Below are positions 24,681-37,449 of a DNA stretch of 64,000 nucleotides, one piece after another (position 1 is the stretch's first letter; the number at the start of each line of letters is the position of its first letter). The notes under the pieces were generated by a model. It did not search any database. It was not told the DNA's origin and saw nothing but the letters and a program-made list of their open reading frames with translations. The position numbers and the translations under genes are program-made. The stretch is from assembly GCF_008831285.2 (NCBI RefSeq), contig NC_045138.2:31529934-31593933 (forward strand). The letters run 5' to 3'. Source of the DNA: Nymphaea colorata. Its lineage: Eukaryota; Streptophyta; Magnoliopsida; Nymphaeales; Nymphaeaceae.

Positions 24681-25854
24681 ATATAATTGTAAAATACACT
24701 ATAAACCAAAGCTTATAATTGAAAATCAGCATGTTTTTTCTGGTTTTAAGAACAAGAAAACATGTTCATGTTCTATTTTTTTATTATTGAAATATTTTGG
24801 TAATTTATAAGGAAAAAAATCTTAAAATTCCTTTATTGCCCTGCCCTTATAGGAGAAAGTCTTCGATTAAATTTTTTATATTCAATTTTTTGTTTACGTA
24901 TGGATATTCGAACTAAACGATTGACTTGCTATAAAATTCTCCACGTTGGCGCAATTTTTAAAAAAATAATTTTTTTGGATCCATTGGAAAACGTGGGTTT
25001 ATATTCGACAACATGGCAGTTAACAATCTCAACTGGATCCTCCTGTATCCGGGCATGGGACCCATATCCAAGCTGGCTCCAGGAGACGAGCTTTGACCAT
25101 CGAAAGTACATTTTCGTCCACAAAAAGTCAACGCTTGGGGAGCTCACCCCACCACAGGTCAATGAAGGAACAGCCCTTCCAAATGGAGCACGCAAAACCT
25201 CAGGGGCAATTTCGTCAATTCCTACCGATCGTCATCCTCGTGAAGTCATCATTTTTGAAGAGCATTCCCCAAGTGGCATTTCTCCGCGTTTCATGGAATC
25301 GGTTCTAAGAGGATCGGGATTGTGAACCGGTGAACGTGAACCGTATCTCTTGTCTCGGCCGGGAAAAACGGCCATGCCTTGGTTGAGTCGGACCATTGGA
25401 GAGCGCATAGCTTCTCTTGGCCCATTGACCACAAGGCTGGGCATGGTCAGGTTGACTTTATCGGGATAGAAAGGTCATGTCCCGAGGCCGTCTCGACTTG
25501 GCTTGATTTATGATGCGGCCAACCGTTTAGGCCTATGGTAGCTTGGAGCTCAATGAACCTCTTAGTGAACTCTCTAGTTTGCTGTTCGCCATTGTAGGCT
25601 CGTACTAGACCGCCACGAGCCGAGCTTTGAGTTTGACCGTTAGAACCTTCAGTTCGTAAGAAAGGCTTCACAAGCTCGTCTATGAGCTTAGCCGGCCTGC
25701 TCGCCAAGAGGACTTTGGTCTGGGACTCTAGGCTCGTGCAATTGCTACCGATTCGATTGGAGGTGTCTCAGGAGTGTGTTGGATTCGGCCGAGACGAGAC
25801 AAGAACGTTTCAAGAGCCACAGTTGGTTCTTGGTATTATCAAAACTGACAGAGG

Positions 25855-25872
25855 GAGAGAGAGAGAGAGAGG
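25855..25872. repeat. (GA)n microsatellite
   Basis: Short perfect GA tract in a purine-rich segment upstream of the VIL leader. Confidence 0.85.
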
Positions 25873-26045
25873 GGAAAAGGGAGAGATGGTGAAACAAAAT
25901 GGCTTGCAACTAACGTTGGCATCGTTGTGAGACGACCATTCGCCCTGAGAGAGAGAGCGGGAAGAGAGAGAGAGGCGTGTGTGCGCTTTCGATAGCGATA
26001 TCGGCCGGTCACATCGCTTCTCTTCGTCCGCCCTCCCCATGTGAC

Positions 26046-27877
26046 CAGGCAACCCCTTCCTCTCTCTCTCTCTCGCTCTCCCCCCTTCTCTTTCTCTCTC
26101 TCCTGGCTGCCGTGCCATCCTGCGAATTTTCTCCGGGTTGGTGACGATTTGGTGCAGGGGGACCGATCTTCCTGGTTGAGGACAAGTTTTGCGTAGTTGG
26201 ATTCTCTGATTTCTAGGGTTTTGAGAGGCTTCTAGTTGTTGGGCACCTCCGAATTTATGGGGTTCCTTCCTTGGGCGCGTTCCTGTTCGAGGTATGCGGG
26301 TGGTGTCCTTTTCTCTCTTTGTTCGCGTTGCTGCCTTTTGTGCATGAGTCGTCGTGGATCTGACCACCCCAACTCATTTTCCTGAAGAAGAGGAGTCTTT
26401 TGCTGATTTTACGCTTGATTTACTAGGATAAATTGTGTTCTTCGTTTTCCTTGGAAATAAGGATATATATTTCGTAGTACAGGGAAATCGGATTTTTCTG
26501 TATCTTTTTCCTTGTCTTTTTTTTTTCTTGGTGGTGGTTGATATGTGCTTTTTGTTTTTCGTAATATGAGCTAATATCATGCAATTTTACTTTTATTGGT
26601 TGTCGGACTTGTTTTCTGCCTTTTTTTTCCATTTCCCGTTTGGGGATAATCGCCCTGCTTCATTTGTTTCTTATGTTCCTCTTCTTACGGGGTTGACTTT
26701 ACTGTCAACAATGAGCAGTGCTCTTGTTTTTGAGTTGTGTCTCCTTTTACTATGATTATGTGACACAACTTTCAGCTTTTCTTTTATTGCTTGGTGACAC
26801 ATTTAGGTGAAAAAATTTTCGTTAATGCGCTTTCACTGTTGGTGGGGCGAGTTTGTTATAAGCTAGTTTGTATATGGCCGAGAGGTTTGCTTCTCAAAAT
26901 TCGTCGTGTCAGGGAGTAATTTATCAGTTTGACGGATTTATCTGTTATAAGGTTAATGGTGCATGTTGAAGTCGCATCCGCAGGAATATCACGAATATAT
27001 TGGTCTTGAAATCAGCAGCGGAACCTGGGTCACCGCTGAAGCTTTGTGTACATATTGCGTTAAGACTTGGTTAAGTTAGGTCACTTACAAAAAGAAAAAA
27101 TTTGATGCATGTTCTTATGTCCGAGTGATTTTGGTAAAGTCACATTAATTAGACATGAATGTGCTGCTGGACATTGATACTGCATTGTTCGGCTAGCAAA
27201 ATGTTTGTTCTCCTTCTTCCTTTAGAAAAAATTGGAAACCGTATGCTGGCTACAGGTGTGACGTTCATAGTAATAGGAACTGATATTGTGGTGGCACTGA
27301 TGCATAAGGTGTTAGTTTGCTGATGCGTTGGAAGTGATAAACGTTGCAGGAGTCTGGGTTCGGTTGGACCTGAAATCCCAGAGTAAAGAGTGACCAAGCT
27401 AGTCATGACATTTTACTATGGATTAATATAATATATTGAAATATGATTTCAACTGGTTTGTGTGAAATTAAATAATTTTTTTTGGATTGTACGTTTTATG
27501 TTTGGCCTCAATTTAGACAAATCTGAAGGTTGTCAAAGGGGGTTATGTGTTTAGCCTGTTTCTGTGGTGAAAAAGTTACTCTTTTGTCTTGTTGATGTAA
27601 TTTATTCGTGTATAAGCTTTTGACTGCAATTATTTCACTCTATTCATAGAGTTCCTTATGGTTAAAATAAATTAAACGATGGTTAAGAATGAATATTCAA
27701 TTTTATTGTTGTTTAATTTATTTCGCTAGATTTTTGTTTTCACTTAAATTTTGAGTGCATTTATTCTGATGTATAACTTTTTATTTATTTGCATAAACAA
27801 TTGTCTAAGATGGACTGCATTATGATATCTTATCATTTCAGGTATTATGCTTGAGTTCTATCATAAACTCGTCAGAG
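26046..27877 (+). promoter_or_regulatory. Candidate 5' leader of the VIL gene with leader intron and overlapping uORF
   Basis: A pyrimidine-rich segment (from about 26059) leads to a donor TTCGAG/GTATGC at 26291/26292. An acceptor ATTTCAG at 27841 would join it to the exon with the start codon (27842 on). In the spliced leader, ATG at 26258 opens a 15-codon uORF that ends just across the junction. ATG at 27847 opens a 14-codon uORF that ends at 27891, overlapping the main ATG at 27878 in another frame. The transcription start is not visible, so the leader exon is inferred. Confidence 0.5.
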
Positions 27878-28766
27878 ATGGAATCATATGATAAAACCTG
27901 TGGTGAAGGTGTGAACCTAATTCTTCTTTCTTGTTTGACATAAATACTGACAATTATGTTTTTGTAACAATTGTTTCTGTCGTCGTTGATTACAAATGTT
28001 TTTGTAAACCATGGGACAGTACTTTCTTGACATTAGACATTATGTGGAAGCTTATCTCATGTCTTTTTATACAACATGGATCTGGTGCTTTCGGTGCTGC
28101 ACCCACATCAATGCAATGTAGGTGCATGTCCTGGCATGAGTGCTCCATCCTTATTATAAAAACATTGAAGAATAAAGATCCTTTTCTTTTTAAAGTTTTA
28201 CGATCTTCCTTTAAAATTCTCTTTTATTACAATAAGATGTTCACACACACATATTGCAAAAGTACCACTCACCGACATGACATACACTGCCTTCTTTGCC
28301 TCATTTACGTTCCTCCTATTCAATTTCTTGTAAGACAAAAAAGTAACTTGGAACAATATAGCAACTCTAATTTATATTTTTCTATTACAAAAGAATGGGC
28401 GAATGGCATTTATGAGCAGCGTGACATTGGTAGTGAACAAGTATGCTTGTTGATGAGTTATTTATCTAATCCTTCAGTTTGAAATGATGTGCCCTATAGG
28501 TTCTTAGTGTCTACAGATCCTGTCATGCAAACAAATTAGTCTAAGAGAGAGAGAGAGAGAGAGAGAGTATGCCAAGTTATATGTGCCCCATGTTCCCTAT
28601 GGTAAAACCATCTAATCATTTAAAATTTGATGGCCAATGTATTTTAATAGGTGTGATCTTCATAGTTTATCTAATAAACAACAATCATCACATCATTTGG
28701 ACATGGATATAGGAAGAATAAGGTGTAAATAATCTGTTGCTCATAATGCATCAAAATCTTGAATCT

Positions 28767-28816
<50 letters not shown>

Positions 28817-29199
28817 GAATATAGTCACAAATAATGCCTCAGAGTTTTAAACGATGAGGATTTTCTCAGATATAATACGGCGAGCTTGAAAAAAACAGGA
28901 AAAAAAGGCGAAAAATATGGTAAATTTTAAAAACTAAAAATGGGGGAAAAATAAAATAAGTGAGAAACTAATAATACAAACATCAAAAGATAAGTAAATT
29001 TGCAACAAATAAAAAATAGAAAATGAAAAAAAAAACTGTTTGGCATTAAAAAAACTAAGAAAATGAATAAAATGTTAAAAACGGGTTAAAAATGTGTTTT
29101 TTCGTTTTAAATGTTTTTTTTAAAAAATGCTTCCTTTTTTTTAAGTTTTAAACGGCCATTTAATTTATTGCGTTTTTTTTTTTAAAAACGCGTTTTCTC

Positions 29200-29240
<41 letters not shown>

Positions 29241-32200
29241 TTGAATGGATATTTTCGAATGGCCCAAATCTATAAGATTGTGAAAGAAAAATTTGAAAAA
29301 TCCAATGCATTGAATTGAATTATGAAGGTTAAGGGGGCTTCATAGAATCCAATACATGATTGGATTTCTTCATCTTTTTTAATCTATTGATTTGGGCCAT
29401 CCAGGCTCATTGTCAAGTTGGATCAGAAAAAAGCTGGTCAGTATCTGGACAAACTGACTGAACCACCATATATATTGGGTGTTCACATCTCTAAATCCTA
29501 TATATATCCATAAGATAAGATGCGAACTCTGAAGTTCTACAGTTCCAAACACTTTCAATTTACAGGTAATGCTCAAGCAAATTCTGTGCAACAACTTACC
29601 TTCAAGCCTATAACAAACTCAAATAAGAGAGGCATGGCAAGTGGCAACACACTAAACGCAGTGATGGGACCTTGGTTTTCTAAAACTTATCAAAATGGTA
29701 ATTCTCTTTATTATCTAATGTTTTTTACCTCAAACTATCAAAATTACATTTTGGTTAGGTATTTCATGGTGCACTATGCCGTCATCCATAAATGGGTGGA
29801 AAGGATCAAATGTATTTATTACCTTGAGGCTTTAACTAAGTGTTGGCAGTCTAGTTCATGTAGTAAGCAAACAAAGGTACCCCCCTACCCAATGCGGACT
29901 TGAAGTATGACATTTAAAAATTGCCTACCATGGCATCCTTACATTTCATCTACTTGAGCTTGGTGAAATGTTGAAACTCATCTGCCAAGCATCTGTCTCT
30001 CAAGTATGATGGATTGGTAGGTTTAGGTGCAAGATTGGGCATCAGTTACAGAATTACCAGTTACTGTGATGATTATTGTTTAGAAGCTTTTCTGTCATCA
30101 AACTAATAGCTAGTCATATTTTGGTTTTTGTATATAAATAAATTGAGTTTCAGTTAATTTGTTCTTGTTGGTTTTAATTTCTCTTGTTGTTAAAACTAGT
30201 TAAGGTACATAGTGCTTATTTCTTCATCCAGGACAGATTTCCTGCATGTTGAAGTGTATCTTTCTTGAACAATTCTCTTTCAGCTTTGCAACTAGAGAGT
30301 TTGTCTTCGGGTGGTCTAAGCACACCAGAGAAAAGTGAACATGTGCAAGAAACTTCGAAAGGACAAGATACTATTCAAGGATTTCTCCAGTCCTGTACCA
30401 AGAAGGAACTGGTGCAGACATGCACCACAAAAGATAAGAAGATCTCAGGCATTTCAAAACACATCCCCAAGGCATTGAGCAACAAAATATACAAGAATCA
30501 TGAAAGCAGGAAGAGTTCAAGCCAGCCGACATCCAATGGTAATCAGGTTGCTCTGAAGAAACTACAGAGGAAAGGGGATAATCCTGTTCGCCTTCCATCT
30601 GTGTCTGATATGTTATCTGATGGCAATCGTGCCAGTAGTTGGGTTTGTAAGAATTCTGCATGTAGAGCAACTTTAAGCTTGGATGACACATTCTGTAAGA
30701 GGTGCTCATGTTGCATTTGCCATTTGTTTGATGACAACAAGGATCCAAGTCTCTGGTTTGTCTGTTCATCCGAATCTAATGGAGGGGATTCATGTGGGTT
30801 ATCCTGTCATATTGAATGTGCTCTTCAGCACCAAAAAGCAGGAATAGTTGATCTTGGGCAGCTGATGCAACTGGATGGTAGTTATTGTTGCCCTTCCTGT
30901 GGTAAAGTTGCAGGGATAATTGGGTATGGCTATTCTCTTGTGTCTTGCCAACCTTTTGCTCTTGGTGTTTTTATAACTCCTTTTCCAACTTTTTGCTTAA
31001 CTTCATTATACAGTATTGCTGTGTTTATCATTTTGGAAGCAGTCTCACTTTTATTACATGCTCTTGTTCTGGGTAGCCAAATTACATGCATGACTGATGG
31101 GTATTCCTTCTTAGTTTTGGAGTTGATTTCATGTGATGATGTTTTCAAACCTTTTTTTAGTATTACAAGGGTTTGTCAAGAATTGTCCCTATACTGGTAG
31201 ACCAAGAAGCTGCGTTCTGCAGAAAAGGTGGATAATGTACCGCTGTGCATCATGTAGATACAAGCGATTTGTTTGAAGAACAATTGCGGATCTTTTTCAT
31301 CCCAACATTTGGGTTCTATAATTGGTGCGGAATTTGCTATACTTCTGTAGGTAGATATGGTAATGTCTAGTCTGATTCCTTGGTGTTCTGATTCCTTGGT
31401 GTTCCTACGTATGATGGCTAAGCTTATTTTATGGCATCATTGTTGTTGGCGAATGAGTACTCAAAAACATTTTGTCCTTCCTCTTCAAATTCACCAGCAA
31501 GAGCACAAAGGCATCTATTGGAGGTTCAGTTACATTCTATCTAAAAAATGGGCTTTTCTCAACCGAAGAAAGATACTTCTACAGCTTCTTGGTTTGTCAT
31601 CTTGTATTATTTTGGCTCTTCAACTCTTCTGGGTGGTGGTTGCAAGGATTTGAGCATGTGAAAGCAAAAATTAATATTTTTCTTTCAGAATTTCTGATTT
31701 GACTAACTTCAAAGAAGTGTTTTTGGGATTTACCTGGATCATTTATCTAACTACTATTCTTTTGTCCCTTTGTTACATGTGAATAATTTCTATGTAAATA
31801 AAATAGAGCCAAAAAATGGAGAAACTACCTATCTGTTTCATACTGGAACTTGCTTCTTTGATGTTCCCCATTGTATGTTAAATTTGCTTCCGTGAAATAT
31901 GTCATTACACGACATTTAAATGTACAGTACCTACTTGTATGTCCTGTTTGTTTTTGTCTTTGTCTACGTGACACAGTGTATGCTGCACTTTTCCTGCAAA
32001 ACTTAAGTAGATTTCAAGCGGGTTGTGTTTTATCAATTGTACCTCATATTGAACCCAGATTCACTAGAATTTTGAGGTTCAAGTTTTTAGTTGTTCCATT
32101 ACTTAAAAAAATCTGTAGCACGTCTACTGGAAGTGATCTGATTTATGCTGTTTCCTTTTGTTATTTGAAAGGTGTTGGAAGAAGCAGTTGGCTATTGCTA

Positions 32201-33755
32201 AAGATGCAAGGCGTGTTGATGTTCTTTGCTATCGTATATCCTTAAGTTACAGGCTGCTTGATGGAACATCTCGTTTCAGAGACCTGCACGACATTGTGAC
32301 TGATGCAAAGTGCAAGCTTGAAACTGAAGTTGGTTCTGTGAATGGAATGTCTGCCAGGATGGCTCGTGGCATTGTTAGCAGGCTATCAGTTGCTGCTGAT
32401 GTTCAGAAGCTCTGTGCTCATGCCATTGAAAAAGCTGAAGCCTGGCTTACTTCCGTTTCCAATTCTCATCCAAGTCTAAATGGTGATACTTTTATGCTCT
32501 AGTCTTTTCTATATATATATTGAAGACTTTTTCATGCTTCCTCACTCAGATGCTTACTTTTTTCTTCCTTTGTATTGCAGAAAATTCACTTCCTGCTGCT
32601 TGCAGAATCCAGTTTGAAGATGTTACATCTTCATCTCTGGTAATTATCCTTAAAGATCCATCCTCAGGTTCATCAGATAGCGTCCATGGTTATAAGTTAT
32701 GGTACTGCATGAGTCGTGAGCAGAAACACCAAAAAGAACCCATATGTATCTTGCCAAAGTCCCAGCGAAGACTCCTAATCTCAAATTTGCAGCCATGCAC
32801 AGAGTACACATTCAGAATTATTTCTTTCACAGAGGCTGGAGACTTGGGGCACTCTGAATTTAAGTGTTTTACCAAGAGTGTGGAGATAATCCACAAGCAA
32901 TCTGATCTCCTGGCAGCCCCAGAAAATAAGAGCGACAGCTTGGGTATTAGTGGTAGCTCTGCCAGTGCTAAAAGAGGATCTAGGACAATGAATGCCTCTG
33001 CTGGATTCAAGGTCAGAGATCTAGGCAAGATCTTGCGAGTAGCGTGGGCCAAAGAACATGGCTGCTATGATGAATTCTGTGATGCAGATGAAGACTGCGC
33101 AGAAGTTGATGATGGGAGTGGTTCAATGAAGCAAGAAATTGCTGAGGAACCACATACTCATTCTCGGGGCCTTGATCTAAATGTTGTATGTGTCCCAGAT
33201 CTGAATGCTGACCTGGCTTCACCTTTGGATTGTTCAAAGGATGAAGGCAGCTCAGAGCGGATAATTGAAGCTGAAGAGGATGTCCTTTCTCATGGAAGGG
33301 ATAAGAATGCACAGGCTGAATACAATGACAGTGATTCACACTGGTTAATGAGGCCAGTGAAAGAAATCCCAGCTATTGAGACACACACAAGATTTCGAGA
33401 TAAAAAGATGGCAAACGGGAATGAAGAAGCATATGATTGTGATAGTACTCTCATTAATGGTTCACCATTAAGATTTTCTGCTGGGCCCGGGTACCTGGAT
33501 GGGAACTATGAGTACTGTGTGAAAATAATTAGATGGTTGGAACGAGGAGGTCACATTGATAAGGATTTCAGGATGAATTTTTTGACGTGGTTCAGTCTTA
33601 GGTCTACTGAAGAAGAAAGGAGGGTGGTTAACACATTTATTCAGACCCTCATTGACGATCCTAGCAGCTTGGCTGGTCAGTTGGTGGATTCATTTTTAGA
33701 TATCATCTCTAACAAACGACCCCGTAATGGATTCTGCAGCAAGCTGTGGCATTAA
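27878..33755 (+). CDS. VIL: VIN3-like (VEL/VIL) PHD-finger Polycomb cofactor
   Basis: VEL family proteins bind PRC2 in the nucleus and promote H3K27 trimethylation at targets such as flowering repressors. Exons: 27878-27908, 30284-30923, 32172-32482, 32581-33755 (2157 nt, 718 aa). A Cys-rich PHD-type region lies at about 129-224 (WVCKNSACRA, FCKRCSCCICH, SCHIECAL, CCPSCGK). The conserved plant VEL segment (GCWKKQLAIAKDARRVDVLC) follows from 224. A fibronectin type III domain is at about 332-432 (CRIQFEDVTSSSLVIIL, GYKLWYC, TEYTFRI). An acidic linker contains LDLNVVCVPDLNAD, and the VID dimerisation domain is at about 622-705, ending in FCSKLWH. This layout suggests the VRN5/VIL1 side of the family, with moderate certainty. 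The tiny first coding exon (10 codons) is the least certain part. Intron 1 is 2.4 kb and carries a family A repeat and long microsatellites. Confidence 0.9.
28544..28567. repeat. (GA)n microsatellite in VIL intron 1
   Basis: Perfect GA run of about 24 bp. Confidence 0.9.
28771..28810. repeat. (AT)n microsatellite in VIL intron 1
   Basis: Perfect AT run of 40 bp lying directly upstream of the family A repeat copy. Confidence 0.95.
28821..29196 (+). repeat. Dispersed repeat family A, copy 2, inside VIL intron 1
   Basis: It starts ATAGTCACAAATAATGCCTC, then GAGTTTTAAACGATGAGGAT and TTTTCTCAGATATAATACGG. The body is A-rich, with GTGAGAAACTAATAATACAAA, TTTGCAACAAATAAAAAATA and AACGGCCATTTAATTTAT near the end. 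Each block has a counterpart, in order, in the copies at 7.8-8.1 kb (inverted) and 58.3-58.6 kb. It is flanked on both sides by long dinucleotide tracts. Confidence 0.8.
29200..29240. repeat. (GT)n(AT)n compound microsatellite in VIL intron 1
   Basis: A GT tract of about 18 bp passes into an AT tract of about 24 bp, adjoining the end of the family A copy. Confidence 0.9.
29566..29697 (+). other. Candidate cassette exon in VIL intron 1
   Basis: The segment is bounded by an acceptor-like TTTACAG at 29565 and a donor-like CAAAATG/GTAATT at 29697/29698. It is 132 nt (44 codons), open in the phase needed to join coding exon 1 (phase 1) to exon 2 (phase 1), and would insert a peptide starting GNAQANSVQQLTFKP. 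No domain is recognised. It could equally be chance, since the required length and open frame are modest. Confidence 0.35.
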
Positions 33756-34700
33756 CATCAGATCAACCGGAAGCTGGATAGGAAATTGCCAGTTTCAATT
33801 TTTTTCCCATCAGAATTATTCTTTTCCCTCCCCATGTTTCCCTGATTTTCTTATTGCTCCCTACAGGCATCTTCTACTTCTAATCATTCGGCTGCATGTT
33901 CCTGCTCCCTGCCTATGGAGAGGGTTTCTCGATTATTATCTCTTGGAGTGGTTCATTGAATTGAAAGTGACAGAATCACACCAGAATTTATTTGTCCATG
34001 TTCTTTTACTGCAACTTTACCCCATTAAAATTGTTTTTTTGATGTGAATTGTTCTTGATATACCTTATGCTCTCCCCCTTTCCATGAAAGCGTATGTTCG
34101 CAAGTCCACCATGTTTTGTTTTTGTTTTTTTTTTCTGACGAAGACGAGTCCTCCAAGGGCCAAACAATTTAACAAGCAATGTGTATATAAGTTGAATGCT
34201 TAAAACAGTTAAAAAGGGTCCGATAGAAAGTACACGCTTTCACTGTGTTGGCATGAGGTCGGTCATGTAACTGGCAGTGTGAATCCTGTTCTGATGACCA
34301 ATTTGAGTCTTACGATGAATTCAGCATCTACAGCTTGCCTGTGGTGAGCCCATCTGTCTCCAATCCTTTTTTTTTATAAACTGAAGGTACTGCCTTTTCT
34401 CCTCTTGATGGAGGATGAGTGTAGCTTCAATTCTAGCCATGCAGTTGTTTTAAACTTGCTGCTTCCATGATGCACTTCTGACCAGATGAGTGGAACCGTG
34501 ACATGGGAAGACCAGACTTCGTTCATCATCATGCTAGTTTTAAACTTTGAAAATGAGTGCAGAAAGCCGGAGGGGTCGGACTTTTTGACACAATTTTGGG
34601 GTGCAAGTGCCTCCGGGTTGCCAGACACCCAGGGAGCACTAGGGACGTTCGGCTTCTCTCGTCCCGTCGAGCTGCTTACAAGCGTTCGTCCTTTACATTT
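33756..34700 (+). other. VIL 3'UTR and following intergenic sequence
   Basis: The first few hundred bases after the stop are T-rich and probably 3'UTR. I see no gene in the remainder. A GC-richer patch at 34560-34700 leads into a CT-rich segment. Confidence 0.5.
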
Positions 34701-36094
34701 GTTGCGTCTGGCTTCGCTCCTCCCCGCTTACTAGACTACCCGTGACCTCTCTCTCTCCCTCTGCCTCTCTCCGACGGACGGAGGGACGAGGCTTCGAGCT
34801 CACGACGGTCACCCTCCACCACACGTTGTCCTCTCCCCGAGAGAACTCTACATCTCTCTTCTTCTGTCGTAGGAGACGATTATCGACAACCAACCGCCGA
34901 TCAAGGTAAGGAGTCGTCATTTCCTGTGAGCTATCTCTCACTCTTTTTCTTATGGTTGAATCTCCACTATGGTGACACACCTCTGCGATCGACCCTCCCC
35001 TGAAGGCGCAAATCTTTCTCTTTCTGTGAGACATTTGTTTCGTTTCGTACAATTCCCTTTCTCATTCTCGCAGTCGGCTGATCCGCGATTGTAGAAAGGG
35101 GCTCCTGCTGCCATCGCCGCATCTGCCATCTTTCCGTCCATTGCCAAATCCCAAATTTTGTCAATGTTTGGATCCATGTGTAGATAAATTCTAAACGAGT
35201 CGGGAATTTTTTTGGTAGATTTGTCGGAAACCATAGCTTCATAAAAACATTGTCCTTATTAAAAATGGTTAATGATGAATCTTCAGATCCAGTGTGATAA
35301 GCGGTAAGATGCTTGAAATGAACAACAGACGTATCGGTGGGCCGACCTATACGCCTCGTAAAATTAATTTTTTTATTTTTTAAAAATAATAAAAATTTCA
35401 AAAAATCATAAAAATTTCAAAACAAATCCGAAAAAACGAGAAAAAATCAGAAAAAATCAAGAAAAATGTATTTAAAGGATCATTCATCATTCATGTATAT
35501 GATTATGAAGTATGAAGTATGAACAACACATTCCAAAATAAGAAATCAGACATTCAAAATAACATAATAAGCAGCTGAAGAGAATTCGACGGTAAAAATG
35601 AGTTATTCCTTACATTCTTGGTGTTAGAAATAAAAAAACCCTCTTTCTCCAAGCTTCCCACCGTACTTCCCACAACAAGAAATAAAGCTTTTTCACCGGC
35701 AAATCTTGATGTAAATGAAGAAAATCTCTCTATCCCACGTCTCTCTTGTTTAGAAACAATAGATGAAAGAGAAAAGAGCGTAGGTTTTAAAAAAAGGCGC
35801 AAAAAAACCCGTAGGAGTCGTTGAAGGTTACTCGTTCCCTTCAACACGTTGGGGGCGTTGTCCACCAAATGTACATGAAAAAAAAAAAAAAACTTCGTAC
35901 GTTTGATTGTACAGATAAAACGAAAGTGGAGGGGGAAAAGTTGTACGGGCGGGTGAAATTTCACTTGCCCGTACTCAAGACGTATCAAACGGGGTTAACT
36001 TTCAACCCGTTTGTCGTGTTAGGTCCACTCGAGCTTATTGCTCCCACGCCTGTAAACGCCCCCTTTCTCCTCCTCCTCGCATTCTAGCATATCT

Positions 36095-36540
36095 CTGTCC
36101 TCACCGGCAGAGAAGAGGGACGCAGTAGAGCGAAAGGGCCAGAGCTCCCACCATCGCCGCTCCGCCAGTTCGCCAACGCCACAGTCGCCGCTCCTCCACT
36201 GGTCCATCGTTCGTCATCGCCACATGTAAGGGTTTCCTGTGTCCCTTTCAGAAACGCCCAATGTTTTTTTCTGTGTTTAGCTGTTGCTCTTGCTCTCGAT
36301 TTTTCCCTCCCTCGCCAATTTTCCCCTCACGGGATCCTCCTCCCTCGCAGTGGAGCCCTTGTCCATTTCTCATCGGCAGGGAAGAGGGATGCAGTAGGCG
36401 TGCGGGCCAGAGCTCCCACCGTCGCCGCCCCGCCTGTTCGCCATCGCCACAGGTTTCTCTCTTGCTGTCGTTGTGTCCCTTTCAAAAACGCCCAAAAATC
36501 TCCCACTGTCGCCACAGGTTTCTCTCTTGCTCCGCCTGTC
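36095..36540. repeat. Diverged duplication of a GC-rich leader-like block
   Basis: GAAGAGGGACGCAGTAG followed by GGGCCAGAGCTCCCACCATC and a TCGCCAACGCCACA block at about 36113-36192 recurs as GAAGAGGGATGCAGTAG, GGGCCAGAGCTCCCACCGTC and TTCGCCATCGCCACA at about 36380-36452. The following GTGTCCCTTTCA(G/A)AAACGCCCA also recurs (36240 and 36473). CGCCACAGGTTTCTCTCTTG is present twice more (36444 and 36513). The period is about 265 bp. Confidence 0.75.
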
Positions 36541-37449
36541 AACTATCCTTTTGCTTGTTTCTGTTATGAGGAAAATCTCTGTGTTTTGTCTTCATTTTGC
36601 TTCAATCTCATAGGACTTGGCTGATTTGAGATCATTTGTACGTTCTGTTCTCCTCGAGCACAGAGATTTGTCTTTGATTATGTGAACTGGAAGCATATAA
36701 GGACAGAGATCTTCTTCCATGCTTGAGTCTTTGTCCATTTCTCCATAGTTGCATTTCTCGTAGAACATTTTCATGAGCATGTATCTGTTGGTTTAATTAT
36801 GCTACCTTAGCAGACTGAATGTAGAGAGCTCAACAACCTTGCTACACGATTAGGACTTAATACAGATCAGTGATTACCTCCTAGATGCTATTGGGAATAT
36901 GATTTACAGAATAAACAATCTAGCAAGGAATTCATTGTGGAGAATAACAATTGGTTGTTGCATAAATATTCCTCCTCCTAAATATGGTCAATACCTAATT
37001 TTAGAAGAGGGGTGTCATGTCTTAAACTTAATAAAGGGTTGCACATCCTATGTCTGGACTCTGTCTAGAAGTTTTATTGCCTCAGGATGTTAGGTTGGCT
37101 ACTGGTCTTCATCTGAGCTGCTTTTGTTCTTATCCTGTCTCAATATTGGAAAGCTGTCTTTTATCCTGTTTGACAAAAGGTGGCATGTTTTGTATTGGGT
37201 TTGTGTGTCCAGGCTAGTAGAGATTTCTAGTTTGAGGGTCATGTAAGATTGGAGCACCTACAAGTGAAACATAAAAATGGCTGAAGGTAACATGGACCTG
37301 GAAATGCGTTGAAGATGAGAGTGATGAGAGGACAAACACACAGTTATTGGACAAACTCAGATGAAGAAAGGAAATGATTGTAATTGTTGTAGTATGAATT
37401 TGTCATACAACTTATTGCAGTTCTGAAAAAAGTCCCCTAATTTTTCTAC

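Larger units (their letters stand above)
20741..26045. other. Intergenic region between MLN51 and the VIL gene
   Basis: No coding gene is recognised. The region holds two adjacent MITEs (22644-22933), a short insertion with a direct repeat (23516-23665) and a family E repeat (24598-24680). From about 24900 to 25800 the sequence is richer in GC, with overlapping minus-strand frames (25447-25707, 25232-25444, 24929-25195) that share no family I recognise and carry stops between them. They may be a decayed element or part of the upstream region of the next gene. Confidence 0.55.

Noticed and set aside
25810-26367. 185-codon minus-strand frame opposite the VIL leader
   Set aside because: Arg/Glu-rich translation of GA-rich sequence with no recognisable domain; it overlaps the likely leader of the VIL gene on the other strand.
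27931-28482. 183-codon plus-strand frame in VIL intron 1
   Set aside because: No recognisable domain, Cys/Phe-rich composition typical of translated T-rich intron; it does not join the flanking exons in phase.
34693-35401. Minus-strand frames of 94-144 codons
   Set aside because: They overlap one another in different frames across a leader-like block and show no domain or codon pattern of a real gene.
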